64,000 nucleotides of DNA from Lentihominibacter butyricus (GTDB taxonomy: Bacteria > Bacillota > Clostridia > Peptostreptococcales > Anaerovoracaceae): positions 1 to 64,000 of the forward strand of contig NZ_JAOQJP010000003.1 of NCBI RefSeq assembly GCF_025567305.1. The letters are read 5' to 3'. Positions 54,001-62,134 of this stretch are shown piece by piece. Positions within the stretch are counted from its first letter, which is position 1; the number at the start of each line of letters is the position of its first letter. Below the pieces are notes generated by a model. That model searched no databases and was not told the origin of the DNA. It was given only the letters and a program-made list of their open reading frames with translations. A program made the position numbers and the translations under genes.

Positions 54001-54468
54001 GTCCTCTGCGAATCTGAGAGCGACTTCTTCTGAAGGTATCGTCTCTGTCATTCCGGGTATAGTAGGTACACCTACCTTGTTTGCCACGATCTTTGACTTT
54101 ACCTTGTCTCCGAGATTGTCCATCATAGTGTGGTCAGGTCCTATGAATACGATGCCCTCATCTTCACACGCCTTTGCAAATTCAACATTTTCAGCCAGGA
54201 ATCCATATCCCGGGTGGATAGCGTCAACACCTTTAGCTTTCGCAAGCTCGATGATCTCGTCTATCGCCAGGTATGCATCTACCGGAGATTTTCCTCTTCC
54301 CACCTGATAAGCCTCGTCTGCCTTTGTTCTGAATAATGTATTCTTATCCTCTTCTGAATAGATAGCTACACTTCTTATTCCTAATTCTTTGCAGGCTCTG
54401 AATATTCTGATGGCTATTTCGCCTCGGTTGGCTACCAGTACACGCTTGAATTTTCTGCCTTGCTCCAT
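51025..54468 (-). CDS. pyc: Pyruvate carboxylase
   Basis: 1147 aa, full length. Carboxylates pyruvate to oxaloacetate using biotin, ATP and bicarbonate. Biotin carboxylase domain first (RVLVANRGEIAIRIFRACKELG; AAAGGGGRGMRIV; FIEMNPRIQVEHTVTE), then the carboxyltransferase barrel (LLITDTTMRDAQQSLMATR) and C-terminal biotinyl domain (VIEAMKMETNILAP). Its stop is followed 86 bp later by the terminator in front of spoVAF. With ppdK it gives the cell control over the PEP-pyruvate-oxaloacetate node. Confidence 0.97.
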   Translation of the reverse strand: MEQGRKFKRVLVANRGEIAIRIFRACKELGIRSVAIYSEEDKNTLFRTKADEAYQVGRGKSPVDAYLAIDEIIELAKAKGVDAIHPGYGFLAENVEFAKACEDEGIVFIGPDHTMMDNLGDKVKSKIVANKVGVPTIPGMTETIPSEEVALRFAEDCGYPVMLKAAAGGGGRGMRIVRSREEMPEQFRSAKSEAKKAFGIDDIFIEKYLERPKHIEVQILGDNYGNIVHLYERDCSIQRRHQKVVEFTPALSITEEQRQNICADAKKIAQAVNYKSAGTVEFLVDHEGNHYFIEMNPRIQVEHTVTEMTTGIDIVQSQILIAEGYSLDSDEINIKSQDQIQPRGFSIQCRLTTEDPINGFAPDTGVITKYTSAGGYGIRLDAGNAFVNAVISPYYDSLLVKVTSWARSFNDAVNKAKRALKEMKVTGVKTNRAFLLNVLNHPTFRAGNCDTGFIADNPELFNIMVREDKELKVLTYLGEKFVNGNRGIKPQFDVPVFPRLKPEETAGLSGTKQILDEKGPEGLVDWVKDQKKLLITDTTMRDAQQSLMATRVRTVDMEKIAPAVSLYGQNLFSLEMWGGATFDTSYRFLKESPWERLETLRKKIPNIMFQMLLRGANGVGYKNYPDNVIRRFVKESAASGIDVFRIFDSLNWIQGMEVALDETLNQGKVAEACICYTGDILDSSREKYNLDYYVRMAKELEKRGSHILGIKDMSGLLKPMAAKKLIEALKNEISIPIHLHTHDTSGNGVATLMMAANAGVDIIDAAFNSMSGLTSQPALNSIVAAMESTERDTGIDPDGIQVITDYWAAVRPVYKEFESDMMTGSAEIYKYEMPGGQYSNLKSQVESFGLGHKFNEVKEMYKAVNEMLGDIVKVTPSSKAVGDMAIFMVQNELTPENIYEKAKDIDFPDSIVSYFEGMMGQPEGGFPEKLQKLVLHGKEPITCRPGELLPDEDFDAIKKMLREEHGLEGTEKEALSYALYPKVFEDYLKSLEKDGNFRLMGSDIFFHGLSEGETCEIKIAEGKELVVRLSDARETDEEGFRNVVFEVNGNRSAVKIKDEAANLASATSKIVYADANDPSEIGANIPGNIIKVLVKEGDEVEEKQPIAVIEAMKMETNILAPQKGVIDKVYINEGQQVKAGELIAKLK

Positions 54469-54524
54469 ATTCCGAGTCTCCTTTCTCTTCCTTTTATGAT
54501 ATTTATTATTTTTGACTACATTAA

Positions 54525-54552
54525 GATAAAATGATTATCAAACTATTTTATC
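54525..54552. promoter_or_regulatory. Inverted repeat GATAAAAT-N12-ATTTTATC upstream of pyc
   Basis: Eight-base perfect arms 57-84 bp upstream of the pyc start. The inner sequence TGATTATCA is also symmetric. Possible operator; the Crp/Fnr gene just upstream could be the regulator, but no standard Crp/FNR half-site is present. Confidence 0.35.
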
Positions 54553-54678
54553 ATTCTTTTTGTTTATTTTCTACTATTATATTTGTTTTTTTGTGGTATT
54601 TTCTAAAAAGACGGCTATTCCGTAAATAACCATAAATCCCGATGCATCGATATTCACTGTAACTAGACGTCTGCCGCA

Positions 54679-55320
54679 TTACAGAAATCTGAACTGGTCT
54701 TTTTCAAAATCTATGATCTTTTCGCGTTTCATTTTATTCAGCTCGTTCGACAGGGCACTCCTGTTCACGCACAGATACTGGGCCAGCTGTTCGCGGCTCA
54801 TCTTGACGCTGACAGTATCTGTCCCTGATTTTCTGTGAAGTATCTCAAGATACATCAGTATCCTGTTTCTCAGTCCTCTTTCCGCAAGTATTTCGATCTT
54901 GTGCATTTTCCTGATATTGTCGCTTGCCATGTGCTGCATAAGCACATCATATATCTGTCTGCTGAATCTCGAATTGTTGATATTAGTCAGGGAAACGAAC
55001 ACTATCGTGCAGTCCTCATTGCATATGTAATCGATCGGCGCAGTCTTTTTTTTCGACACTGCAGTCTCGATCGCAAATATATTTCCTTCGTCATATACCT
55101 GTATTATATGCAGCTCGCCGTTGGGGTACGCTTTCTCACCTCTGACACTTCCCCTGTCTATTATGCATATCTTGCTCACCTTGTCGCCGACACGGAAAAT
55201 AACGTCATCCTTTTTCATGTTCTGACCTATGACGTTGAGTTCTTCGAATGCATGCATGTAGTCGGTCCTGTTCAGATTATCAAATAATCCGCTCTCAATA
55301 ATTGTACCAAGATATTTCAT
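54679..55320 (-). CDS. Crp/Fnr-family transcriptional regulator
   Basis: 213 aa from MKYLGTIIESGLFDNLN; AAGGA lies 4 nt upstream (ATG at 55323 also possible; a GTG at 55377 lacks a ribosome site). Cyclic-nucleotide-binding-like beta-roll (GQNMKKDDVIFRVGDKVSKICIIDRGSVRGEKAYPNGE) and C-terminal winged HTH (VKMSREQLAQYLCVNRSALSNELNKMKREKII). No N-terminal Cys cluster for an Fe-S sensor, so not a classical FNR. Effector unknown. Confidence 0.88.
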   Translation of the reverse strand: MKYLGTIIESGLFDNLNRTDYMHAFEELNVIGQNMKKDDVIFRVGDKVSKICIIDRGSVRGEKAYPNGELHIIQVYDEGNIFAIETAVSKKKTAPIDYICNEDCTIVFVSLTNINNSRFSRQIYDVLMQHMASDNIRKMHKIEILAERGLRNRILMYLEILHRKSGTDTVSVKMSREQLAQYLCVNRSALSNELNKMKREKIIDFEKDQFRFL

Positions 55321-55439
55321 CATTTCCTTCTGCTTTACAGCCGGTGAGCTGTTTTCCCCCGCTAAAATAGCAGGCACTTCTAACTAATAAACACTTTTTC
55401 AATATGCCACACCTGATTTTAACACAAATCCGCCTTTAG

Positions 55440-55479
55440 AATGTTGTTCCGATAACATTTTATTTAGGATTCACCTAAA
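55440..55479. promoter_or_regulatory. Two inverted repeats upstream of the Crp/Fnr gene
   Basis: AATGTT-N8-AACATT (55440-55459) and TTTAGG-N5-CCTAAA (55463-55479) lie about 120-160 bp before the regulator start. Candidate autoregulatory operators; short arms keep confidence low. Confidence 0.35.
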
Positions 55480-55495
55480 AAATTTGAAAAACACA

Positions 55496-55529
55496 AAAGG
55501 CCGCATGACTTGAACAGCCTGCAGCCTTT
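55496..55529 (-). terminator. Terminator after mscS
   Basis: On the minus strand AAAGGCTGCA pairs with TGCGGCCTTT (one G-T pair), then TTGTGTTTTTC. It follows the mscS stop by 14 bp. Confidence 0.75.
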
Positions 55530-55542
55530 ACTACTGTATACA

Positions 55543-56373
55543 TTATTCCTGTTTAAGCTTCACATCCATGTGCGGATAAGGGATCTCTATCCCGTTTTCA
55601 TCGAATACCCGCTTCACCTCTTCTTCGAGGAAATATTTCACGGTCCAGTAATCCTCGGTCCTGCACCATGCGAACATATCCATTATCACAGAGCTGTCAT
55701 CATGTCTCGACACTCCGATCGTAGCCTTCGGTTCATTCAGTATCATGTCGCTGCTTTCACAGATCTCTCTCAGCAGCTGCTTGGCCAGCGTGATATCGCT
55801 TTCGTAGCTGATTCCGAACTTGCAGTCGACACGCCTTATATCCTCTTTGCTGTGGTTCACCAGTATCGATGTGTTCACCAGACCGTTCGGCACGGTGATC
55901 GTCTTATTGTCATATGTGCGCAGCGTGGTCAGAAAAAGATCTATATCCTTGACCTTGCCTGAAACCGTCCCGATATCTATATAGTCATCGCGGCTGAAGG
56001 GCTTCGTAACGATTATCATCACTCCGCCGGCGATATTGGCAAGGCTGTCTTTCAGCGCCAGTGCTATGGCAGCGCCTGCAGCGCCCAGCACCGCAACTAT
56101 CGTGCTCATCTGCACACCCAGTATGCCGAGACACATCGTCACCAGTATTATCGCGCTGACAGCCTTTATCGCATTGATTATGAACGTGTAAAGCACAACA
56201 TCGAGACTGCTTCGCTTCAGCGCACGTCTCGTGAAGCTCAGTATCAGCTTTATCACGATCAGTCCTATCAGGATCGTGATGATCAGATTCAGCGCCAGCA
56301 TCCCCAGCTCCAGCGGCTTGTCGGATTCGAAAAACTTTTCGATGATCTTCTGCGTCCTTGACAGTTCATCCAT
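55543..56373 (-). CDS. Small-conductance mechanosensitive channel, MscS family
   Basis: 276 aa. Three membrane segments (LGMLALNLIITILIGLIVIKLIL; VLYTFIINAIKAVSAIILVTMCLGIL; VAVLGAAGAAIALALKDSLANIAGGVMIIV, the pore helix with its Gly/Ala packing) and the beta domain VGDYID-like RDDYIDIGTVSGKVKDIDLFLTTLRTYDNKTITVPNGLV. Releases solutes on osmotic downshock. 3 bp after typA, so co-transcribed. Confidence 0.93.
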   Translation of the reverse strand: MDELSRTQKIIEKFFESDKPLELGMLALNLIITILIGLIVIKLILSFTRRALKRSSLDVVLYTFIINAIKAVSAIILVTMCLGILGVQMSTIVAVLGAAGAAIALALKDSLANIAGGVMIIVTKPFSRDDYIDIGTVSGKVKDIDLFLTTLRTYDNKTITVPNGLVNTSILVNHSKEDIRRVDCKFGISYESDITLAKQLLREICESSDMILNEPKATIGVSRHDDSSVIMDMFAWCRTEDYWTVKYFLEEEVKRVFDENGIEIPYPHMDVKLKQE

Positions 56374-56376
56374 ACG

Positions 56377-58272
56377 CTATTCCTCCGTTTTGATCTTCCT
56401 GCCGAGTCTTCTTCTTTCAAGCTCCTTGAGATATTTCTTCCTGAGTCTGATATCGTCCGGAACGATCTCCACGAGTTCGTCGTCATCTATGAACTCCAGC
56501 GCCTCCTCGAGCGTGAACACCTTTGCTGGCGCCAGCTTGATGTTGTCATCGCTTCCGGCAGCACGCATATTGGTCGCTTTCTTCGCCTTGCACGGATTCA
56601 CGACCATGTCTTCGCTCCTTGCGTTCATTCCGATTATCATGCCTTCATACACTTTTGTTCCCGGCTCGATGAACATCTGGACACGCTCGCTTATATTGAA
56701 GATCGCGTACGGTGTCGCCACGCCTTCTTCCTGCGCGATAGCGACTCCGTTTACCCTGCCCGGGATATCGCCCATGTACTTGTCGAATTTATCGAATCTC
56801 CTCACCATCGTGCCTTCGCCTCTGGTGTCGTTGATGAATTCGCTCCTGTATCCGAGAAGACCTCTTGTCGGCACCAGATACTCAAGTCGTGTGAATCCGT
56901 TCTCGCTCTTCATCTCCTGCATCATTCCCTTTCTCAGGTTCAGCTTGGATATCACGGATCCCGAGTACTCGTCCGGCACCGAAAGCACCACTTCCTCGAT
57001 CGGCTCAAGGATGCCGTTGTTCTCATCGCGGTGCATTATTACCTCCGGTTTGGAAACAGCCAGCTCGTAGCCTTCACGCCTCATATTCTCTATCAGTATG
57101 GAAAGGTGCAGCTCACCTCTTCCCGAGACTTTGAAGCTGTCTGTGGAGTCGGTCTCCTCGACTTTGAGTCCAACGTTGACCTCCAGCTCCTTGTCGAGAC
57201 GTTCTCTTATATGTCTGGACGTCACGAACTTGCCGACTTTTCCCGCAAACGGCGACTTGTTTACCATGAAATACATGGAAAGCGTAGGCTCTTCGATCTC
57301 TATCATATCGAGTGGATCCGGATTTTCCTTATCGCATATCGTCTCGCCTATCGAAATATCGGAGATGCCCGATACTACGACTATGTCACCTGACTCTGCC
57401 TGATCTACAGCCATCCTCTTGAGACCTCTGTACACGAATACCTGGTTTATCTTTCTCTGCTCGATCTGACCGTCGCCCTTGGCTACAGCCACGACGCTTC
57501 CGGCTTTCACTATCCCCTTCGTCACTCTGCCGATACCGAGTCTTCCGATATAATCGTCATATGCGAGCGCCGATATCTGCAGCTGCAGCGGCTCCTCGTT
57601 GCGATCAGGATACGGCTTCACGTGATTGATTATCGTATCGAACAGCGGCGTGATATCGAGACCGTTCATGCCCTTTGCACTCTTCTTTATCTTTGTGTGA
57701 GTGTCATCATTCTCGACATTTATATTTTTGATGTCTTCAGGATCGTATACGACTACACCCTGTCTGGCTATGCCGTAAAGTATCGGAAAGTCAAGCTGCT
57801 CGTCATTTGCATCAAGATCCATGAACAGCTCGTATACTTCATCGACTACTTCATCGATACGTGCGTCTTTCTTGTCGATCTTGTTTATCAGCAGTATCGG
57901 ATTGATACCCTGCTCCAGAGATTTTTTCAGTACGAATCTCGTCTGCGGCATAGGCCCCTCGCTGGAATCGACAAGCAGTATCACTGTATCGACCGTCTTG
58001 ATGATACGCTCGACTTCTGATGAAAAGTCTGCGTGTCCCGGCGTGTCGACGATATTTATCTTTACATCTCCATGCATGACGGAACAGTTTTTGGAATATA
58101 TCGTGATGCCTCTCTCACGTTCTATATCGTCGCTGTCCATCACGCAGTCTACCACCTGCTCGTTGTCGCGAAAGACTCCGCTCTGGTTTAAAAAAGCATC
58201 TACGAGCGTCGATTTACCCGCGTCTACGTGCGCGATAACTGCGATATTGATTATTTTCTGTTTATCTGACAT
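56377..58272 (-). CDS. typA: Translational GTPase TypA/BipA
   Basis: 631 aa. Ribosome-associated GTPase that helps 50S assembly and stress growth. GTPase motifs AHVDAGKSTLVDAFL, RERGITI, DTPGHADF, NKIDK; EF-G-like domains; C-terminal TypA-specific domain with GTMVRRFDKFDKYMGDIPGRVNG. AGGGA is the only ribosome site visible before the ATG. C-terminal tail is basic (RRRLGRKIKTEE). Confidence 0.96.
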   Translation of the reverse strand: MSDKQKIINIAVIAHVDAGKSTLVDAFLNQSGVFRDNEQVVDCVMDSDDIERERGITIYSKNCSVMHGDVKINIVDTPGHADFSSEVERIIKTVDTVILLVDSSEGPMPQTRFVLKKSLEQGINPILLINKIDKKDARIDEVVDEVYELFMDLDANDEQLDFPILYGIARQGVVVYDPEDIKNINVENDDTHTKIKKSAKGMNGLDITPLFDTIINHVKPYPDRNEEPLQLQISALAYDDYIGRLGIGRVTKGIVKAGSVVAVAKGDGQIEQRKINQVFVYRGLKRMAVDQAESGDIVVVSGISDISIGETICDKENPDPLDMIEIEEPTLSMYFMVNKSPFAGKVGKFVTSRHIRERLDKELEVNVGLKVEETDSTDSFKVSGRGELHLSILIENMRREGYELAVSKPEVIMHRDENNGILEPIEEVVLSVPDEYSGSVISKLNLRKGMMQEMKSENGFTRLEYLVPTRGLLGYRSEFINDTRGEGTMVRRFDKFDKYMGDIPGRVNGVAIAQEEGVATPYAIFNISERVQMFIEPGTKVYEGMIIGMNARSEDMVVNPCKAKKATNMRAAGSDDNIKLAPAKVFTLEEALEFIDDDELVEIVPDDIRLRKKYLKELERRRLGRKIKTEE

Positions 58273-58452
58273 ATTATTTGTCCCTGCTTTCTGAATTGCG
58301 TTTTGTACAATATTATATTGTAAATCAATTACGCTTCTGTGTCAAAAAATAATTGATACGCATATGATGGAGTAACTGCGGCTGCAGCCGCTGCGATACA
58401 GCAGCCTGACTGCGCGACCGCTGCAATACTTTACATGAAAAGGAGACACAAA

Positions 58453-59001
58453 ATGCCTGATCTATTTCTGAGCCCGTCTGTCCAGCAGTACAACCCTTAC
58501 ATCAACGGACTGGGCAGCGAGGAATACTACATGAACCTCATCGCCGACGCCATGGAGCCTTACCTGGATGCATCCGGCATAACTTACACGCGCAACGACC
58601 CGGACGATACGCTTTCTCAGGCGATAGCGCTTTCAAATGCCGGCAGTTACGACTTTCACCTGGCTCTCCACTCGAACGCCTCTCCTGCAAATATCGCAGG
58701 TCAGCTGCGAGGGCCGGACATCTACTATTACGCGACAAGCAGCGAAGGCAAGCGTGCCGCCGGGATCTTCAGCGACAACCTGAAGGTGATATATCCCGAT
58801 CCGGATCTCGTGAACATCGTTCCGAACACATCTCTTGCCGAACTGAGACTGACAAGAGCGCCTTCGAACCTGATCGAGCTGGCATATCACGACAATCTCG
58901 AGGATGCGCTGTGGATAGTGAACAACATCGATCTGATCGCACGCACGCTCGTCCTGTCGTTAACGGAATATTTTGAAATCCCGTTCAATTACCCTTATTA
59001 G
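58453..59001 (+). CDS. Amidase_3-like cell-wall hydrolase lacking the first zinc His
   Basis: 182 aa from MPDLFLSPSVQQYNPY, AAGGAG upstream. Fold and later motifs match N-acetylmuramoyl-L-alanine amidases: GSEEYYMNLIADAM (Glu23/24, second ligand), LALHSNASP (His73, third ligand) and NLIELAYHDNLEDA (catalytic Glu142). The N-terminal strand, normally ending in a GHGG-type His ligand, reads LSPSVQQYN instead. No signal peptide or wall-binding domain. Could be a cortex/spore amidase, a modified metal site or an inactive binder. Confidence 0.8.
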   Translation: MPDLFLSPSVQQYNPYINGLGSEEYYMNLIADAMEPYLDASGITYTRNDPDDTLSQAIALSNAGSYDFHLALHSNASPANIAGQLRGPDIYYYATSSEGKRAAGIFSDNLKVIYPDPDLVNIVPNTSLAELRLTRAPSNLIELAYHDNLEDALWIVNNIDLIARTLVLSLTEYFEIPFNYPY

Positions 59002-59062
59002 CTTCCACCGGACCGTCTTCTGTGATAATATATAAGTTCAGGACAAAAGGAAGGCGGTTACC

Positions 59063-60229
59063 ATGGAAAAGATACTTCAGGTGCTGTGCACAGCCATAGA
59101 CAGCGGCCGTCTGGTAAAGATAATCTTTGCCGGAAAAAGAAAGAAATCGATCGAATACAAAAAAATAACACTCAGGCCTGTGACGATAAAAGGTGAATAC
59201 ATGTTCCAGGCCGAATTTCATTACGATAAAAAGGTCACACACGAAAACATACCGTACTACGAGGCTGTCAGCTTCGCAGAACGCACTGTCGCGGAAGATT
59301 TCAAACAGGTGAACATACTGACCGAGAGCGAAGACATACAGATCCTGGCATCAAAACCGGACAGACCCAAGATCACCAGACATGCTGCTTCGCGCAGTGC
59401 CGGAGAGCTTTCGCACGACCGCAGAAAACAGTACATCCTCGAGGACGGCGTACCGTGCGACTTTCTGATAGAGCTCGGCGTGATGTCGCCCGAGGGCAGA
59501 GTCTTCAAAAATCACTATTCTAAATTCAGACAGATCAACAGGTATCTCGAGATCGCAGACAGCTGTTTCGAATATCTGCCGGACAGCGGCAGACTTCGGA
59601 TCATAGACTTCGGATGCGGCAAAAGCTATCTGACCTTCGCGCTCTACCACTACCTCAGGCTCGTAAAGCAGCGCGACGTCGAGATCATCGGACTCGACCT
59701 GAAAAAAGACGTTATCGACTTCTGCAGCAGGACAGCCCGGAAGCTCGGCTACGACGAGCTGAAATTCCTTACCGGCGATATCGCCGACTATGAAAGCGAC
59801 GGCGCCGACATGGTCGTGACACTGCACGCATGCGATACAGCTACGGATTTTGCACTCATCAACGCTGTAAAGTGGCACAGCCGCGTGATCTTGTCGGTAC
59901 CATGCTGCCAGCACGAGCTGTTCTCGCAGATAAAAAGCGAGGTCGACGAGCCGATGCTGAAACACGGAATCATAAAGGACAAGTTCACCGAACTGCTGAC
60001 TGATGGGCTCAGAGGACTGAAGCTCGAAGCTGCCGGTTATGAAGTCGCTATGACAGAATTCACATCGCTGGAGCACACCGCAAAGAACATCATGATAAAG
60101 GCCGTGATGCCGGACAGGCCCGATCGCGCCGCAATGAAAAAAGCAGATGATGAATACCGCGCGCTCAAAGATTTTTACCATGTATCGCCGACGATAGACA
60201 TGCTCGACACGGGCAGCACCGGACGATAG
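59063..60229 (+). CDS. Class I SAM-dependent methyltransferase, METTL25-like type
   Basis: 388 aa. N-terminal ~130 residues of unknown fold (RLVKIIFAGKRKKSIEYKKITLRPV). KFRQINRYLEI then the Rossmann core: LRIIDFGCGKSYLTFALYHYL (SAM motif I), VEIIGLDLKKDVIDFC, VVTLHACDTATDFAL and VPCCQHELF, the pattern of the Methyltransf_32-type enzymes. Substrate (RNA or protein) unknown. GGAAGG upstream; 22 bp before azlC. Confidence 0.82.
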   Translation: MEKILQVLCTAIDSGRLVKIIFAGKRKKSIEYKKITLRPVTIKGEYMFQAEFHYDKKVTHENIPYYEAVSFAERTVAEDFKQVNILTESEDIQILASKPDRPKITRHAASRSAGELSHDRRKQYILEDGVPCDFLIELGVMSPEGRVFKNHYSKFRQINRYLEIADSCFEYLPDSGRLRIIDFGCGKSYLTFALYHYLRLVKQRDVEIIGLDLKKDVIDFCSRTARKLGYDELKFLTGDIADYESDGADMVVTLHACDTATDFALINAVKWHSRVILSVPCCQHELFSQIKSEVDEPMLKHGIIKDKFTELLTDGLRGLKLEAAGYEVAMTEFTSLEHTAKNIMIKAVMPDRPDRAAMKKADDEYRALKDFYHVSPTIDMLDTGSTGR

Positions 60230-60251
60230 ACAGAAAACGAAAGGACACTCA

Positions 60252-60962
60252 ATGCATTTCAGAAAAGGTTTGGAAGACGGGATCCCTGTAGCTTTAGGCT
60301 ACTTCTCCGTATCTATCGCATTCGGCCTGATGGCCGTGCAGAGCGGCTTTACATGGATAGAGGCCGTGCTCATATCATTCACGAATCTCACCTCTGCCGG
60401 TCAGTTCGCAGGAGTCACTGTGATGGCAGGCATGGGCACATACATAGAAATGGCGGTCACACAGGTCGTGATAAATTCCAGATACGCACTGATGGGGATC
60501 GCGCTTTCACAAAAAACGGACAGCAGATTCAAAGGGATATGGAGACTGATATTCGGTTTTGCGATCACCGATGAAATATTCGCAGTAGCGATCGGTCAGG
60601 ACGGGAATGTCAGCAGACGATATTTTGCCGGTCTGGCATTTCTCCCTATAATCGGATGGTCCGCCGGCACTCTCTGCGGAGCCGTGCTCGGAAACATCAT
60701 GCCTGAGATCGTCACAAACGCGCTTGGCGTGGCGCTGTACGGCATGTTCATCGCAGTAGTTGTACCAAAGGCAAGAGAAAATGTACACGTGCTCATCGTC
60801 GTACTTATCGCGGTCGCGATAAGCTCGATACTGTTTTATGTGCCTGTATTTTCGATCATATCATCGGGATTTGCTATCATAATCTGTGCCGTCGCCGCTT
60901 CTATCGCCGGCGCGCTGCTGTTCCCTGTAAATGAAGATGATGACGAAGAGGAGGTGCTGTAA
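60252..60962 (+). CDS. azlC: Branched-chain amino-acid exporter, AzlC
   Basis: 236 aa with about seven membrane segments. GIPVALGYFSVSIAFGLMAVQSGFTWIEAVLISFTNLTSAGQFAGV carries the AzlC signature; works with AzlD to export branched-chain amino acids or analogues. TAATG junction with azlD. Acidic C-terminus (NEDDDEEEVL). Confidence 0.93.
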   Translation: MHFRKGLEDGIPVALGYFSVSIAFGLMAVQSGFTWIEAVLISFTNLTSAGQFAGVTVMAGMGTYIEMAVTQVVINSRYALMGIALSQKTDSRFKGIWRLIFGFAITDEIFAVAIGQDGNVSRRYFAGLAFLPIIGWSAGTLCGAVLGNIMPEIVTNALGVALYGMFIAVVVPKARENVHVLIVVLIAVAISSILFYVPVFSIISSGFAIIICAVAASIAGALLFPVNEDDDEEEVL

Positions 60963-61282
60963 TGGATTTCATGAAATTCCTGCCATATCTGCTGGTGATG
61001 GCCGGCGTCACTTACCTCGTGAGAGTCGTGCCTTTCATACTGATAAACAAAAAAATAGAGAACCGGTTCATAAACTCGTTTCTCTATTATATACCTTATA
61101 CTGTGCTCGCTGCGATGACATTCCCTGCGATCCTCTACGCCACCGGCAATATAGTATCGGCTGTCGCCGGACTGCTCGTTGCGATCGTGATATCGTTCAG
61201 GGGACGCAGCCTGATAATCGTCGCTGTCGGCGCATGCGCTGCAGTCTTCATCACAGAGGCCATACTCACACTGTGCCTGTAG
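60962..61282 (+). CDS. azlD: AzlD subunit of branched-chain amino-acid transport
   Basis: 106 aa with four membrane segments (FLPYLLVMAGVTYLVRVVPFIL; FLYYIPYTVLAAMTFPAILY; IVSAVAGLLVAIVISF; LIIVAVGACAAVFITEAIL). Start overlaps the azlC stop by 1 nt. Ends 10 bp from convergent ung; no terminator is seen between them. Confidence 0.9.
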   Translation: MDFMKFLPYLLVMAGVTYLVRVVPFILINKKIENRFINSFLYYIPYTVLAAMTFPAILYATGNIVSAVAGLLVAIVISFRGRSLIIVAVGACAAVFITEAILTLCL

Positions 61283-61292
61283 ACTTTGCAGC

Positions 61293-61964
61293 CTATTCAG
61301 GTATGCGCCAGTCTATCGGCCCCTGTCCGTTTTTCTCAAGGAACTCATTGGCTCTCGAAAAATACCTGCCCCCGAAAAATCCGTTGTATGCCGAGAATGG
61401 ACTCGGATGCGCCCCTTTGAGGATGCAGTGTTTCGGATTCGTTATGAGAGCTTCTTTGTTCTTCGCGTTCCTTCCCCAGAGTATGAATACCATCGGCTCC
61501 TCTCTCTGATTGAGGAGCTCTATCACTCTGTCCGTAAAGATCTCCCAGCCTCTGCCTGCATGCGAATTCGCACTGCTGCGCCTTACGGTCAGCACTGTAT
61601 TGAGCAGCATCACACCGTTTTTCGCCCAGCTTTCGAGGTTGCCGTGCGATGGCGGTTCTATCCCCAGATCTTCCTGAAGTTCCTTGAAAATATTTACGAG
61701 CGAAGGCGGTTTTGCAACTCCTTTCTTTACCGAAAAGCAAAGCCCGTGTGCCTGTCCCGGCTGGTGATACGGATCCTGTCCCAGAATCACTGCCTTGACT
61801 TTCTCGTATGGTGTGAACTTCAGCGCGTTGAAAATGTCGTACATATCAGGGTATATCACCCTGCTGCCGTACTCCGCTTTCAGAAATTCTCTGAGCTTCA
61901 AATAATAATCTTTTTCAAATTCTCCCTTTAGGACTTCGTCCCAGCTGTTTCCTATATTGACCAT
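61293..61964 (-). CDS. ung: Uracil-DNA glycosylase
   Basis: 223 aa from MVNIGNSWDEVLKGEF. Removes uracil from DNA. Motifs: VILGQDPYHQPGQAHGLCFSV (catalytic Asp), FILWGRNAKNK, and GAHPSPFSAYNGFFGG (His, Leu-type loop). The frame is open 40 codons upstream but that part is not conserved. There is no ribosome site; a strong promoter ends 6 bp before the ATG, suggesting a leaderless mRNA. Confidence 0.96.
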   Translation of the reverse strand: MVNIGNSWDEVLKGEFEKDYYLKLREFLKAEYGSRVIYPDMYDIFNALKFTPYEKVKAVILGQDPYHQPGQAHGLCFSVKKGVAKPPSLVNIFKELQEDLGIEPPSHGNLESWAKNGVMLLNTVLTVRRSSANSHAGRGWEIFTDRVIELLNQREEPMVFILWGRNAKNKEALITNPKHCILKGAHPSPFSAYNGFFGGRYFSRANEFLEKNGQGPIDWRIPE

Positions 61965-61970
61965 GATTTT

Positions 61971-61999
61971 ATTATATTGATTTTTACAGGCTGCCGCAA
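61971..61999 (-). promoter_or_regulatory. ung promoter TTGCGG-N17-TATAAT, start codon at about +1
   Basis: Minus strand: -35 TTGCGG (61999-61994), 17-bp spacer, perfect -10 TATAAT (61976-61971), six bases, then the ung ATG at 61964. Transcription should begin at or next to the A of ATG. Confidence 0.75.
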
Positions 62000-62050
62000 G
62001 AGATAATGTGACATGATGCAAAAAACCGCACATATCAATGCAATGTATAA

Positions 62051-62088
62051 AAGCTTGCCAGTACACCATAATAGGTGTTAGCAAGCTT
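62051..62088. terminator. Nested hairpin between ung and the lipoprotein gene
   Basis: AAGCTTGC (62051-62058) pairs with GCAAGCTT (62081-62088), with inner ACACC/GGTGT. On the minus strand TTTTATAC follows. Likely terminator of the lipoprotein operon, 47 bp past its stop. Confidence 0.65.
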
Positions 62089-62134
62089 TATTATTTACAC
62101 ATTTCAAAGATATGAATATAATCCATGAAATAAA

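Noticed and set aside
58378..58391. Perfect palindrome GCGGCTGCAGCCGC
   Set aside because: Lies in a GCTGC-rich patch between typA and the amidase where such symmetry can arise by chance; no link to a promoter.
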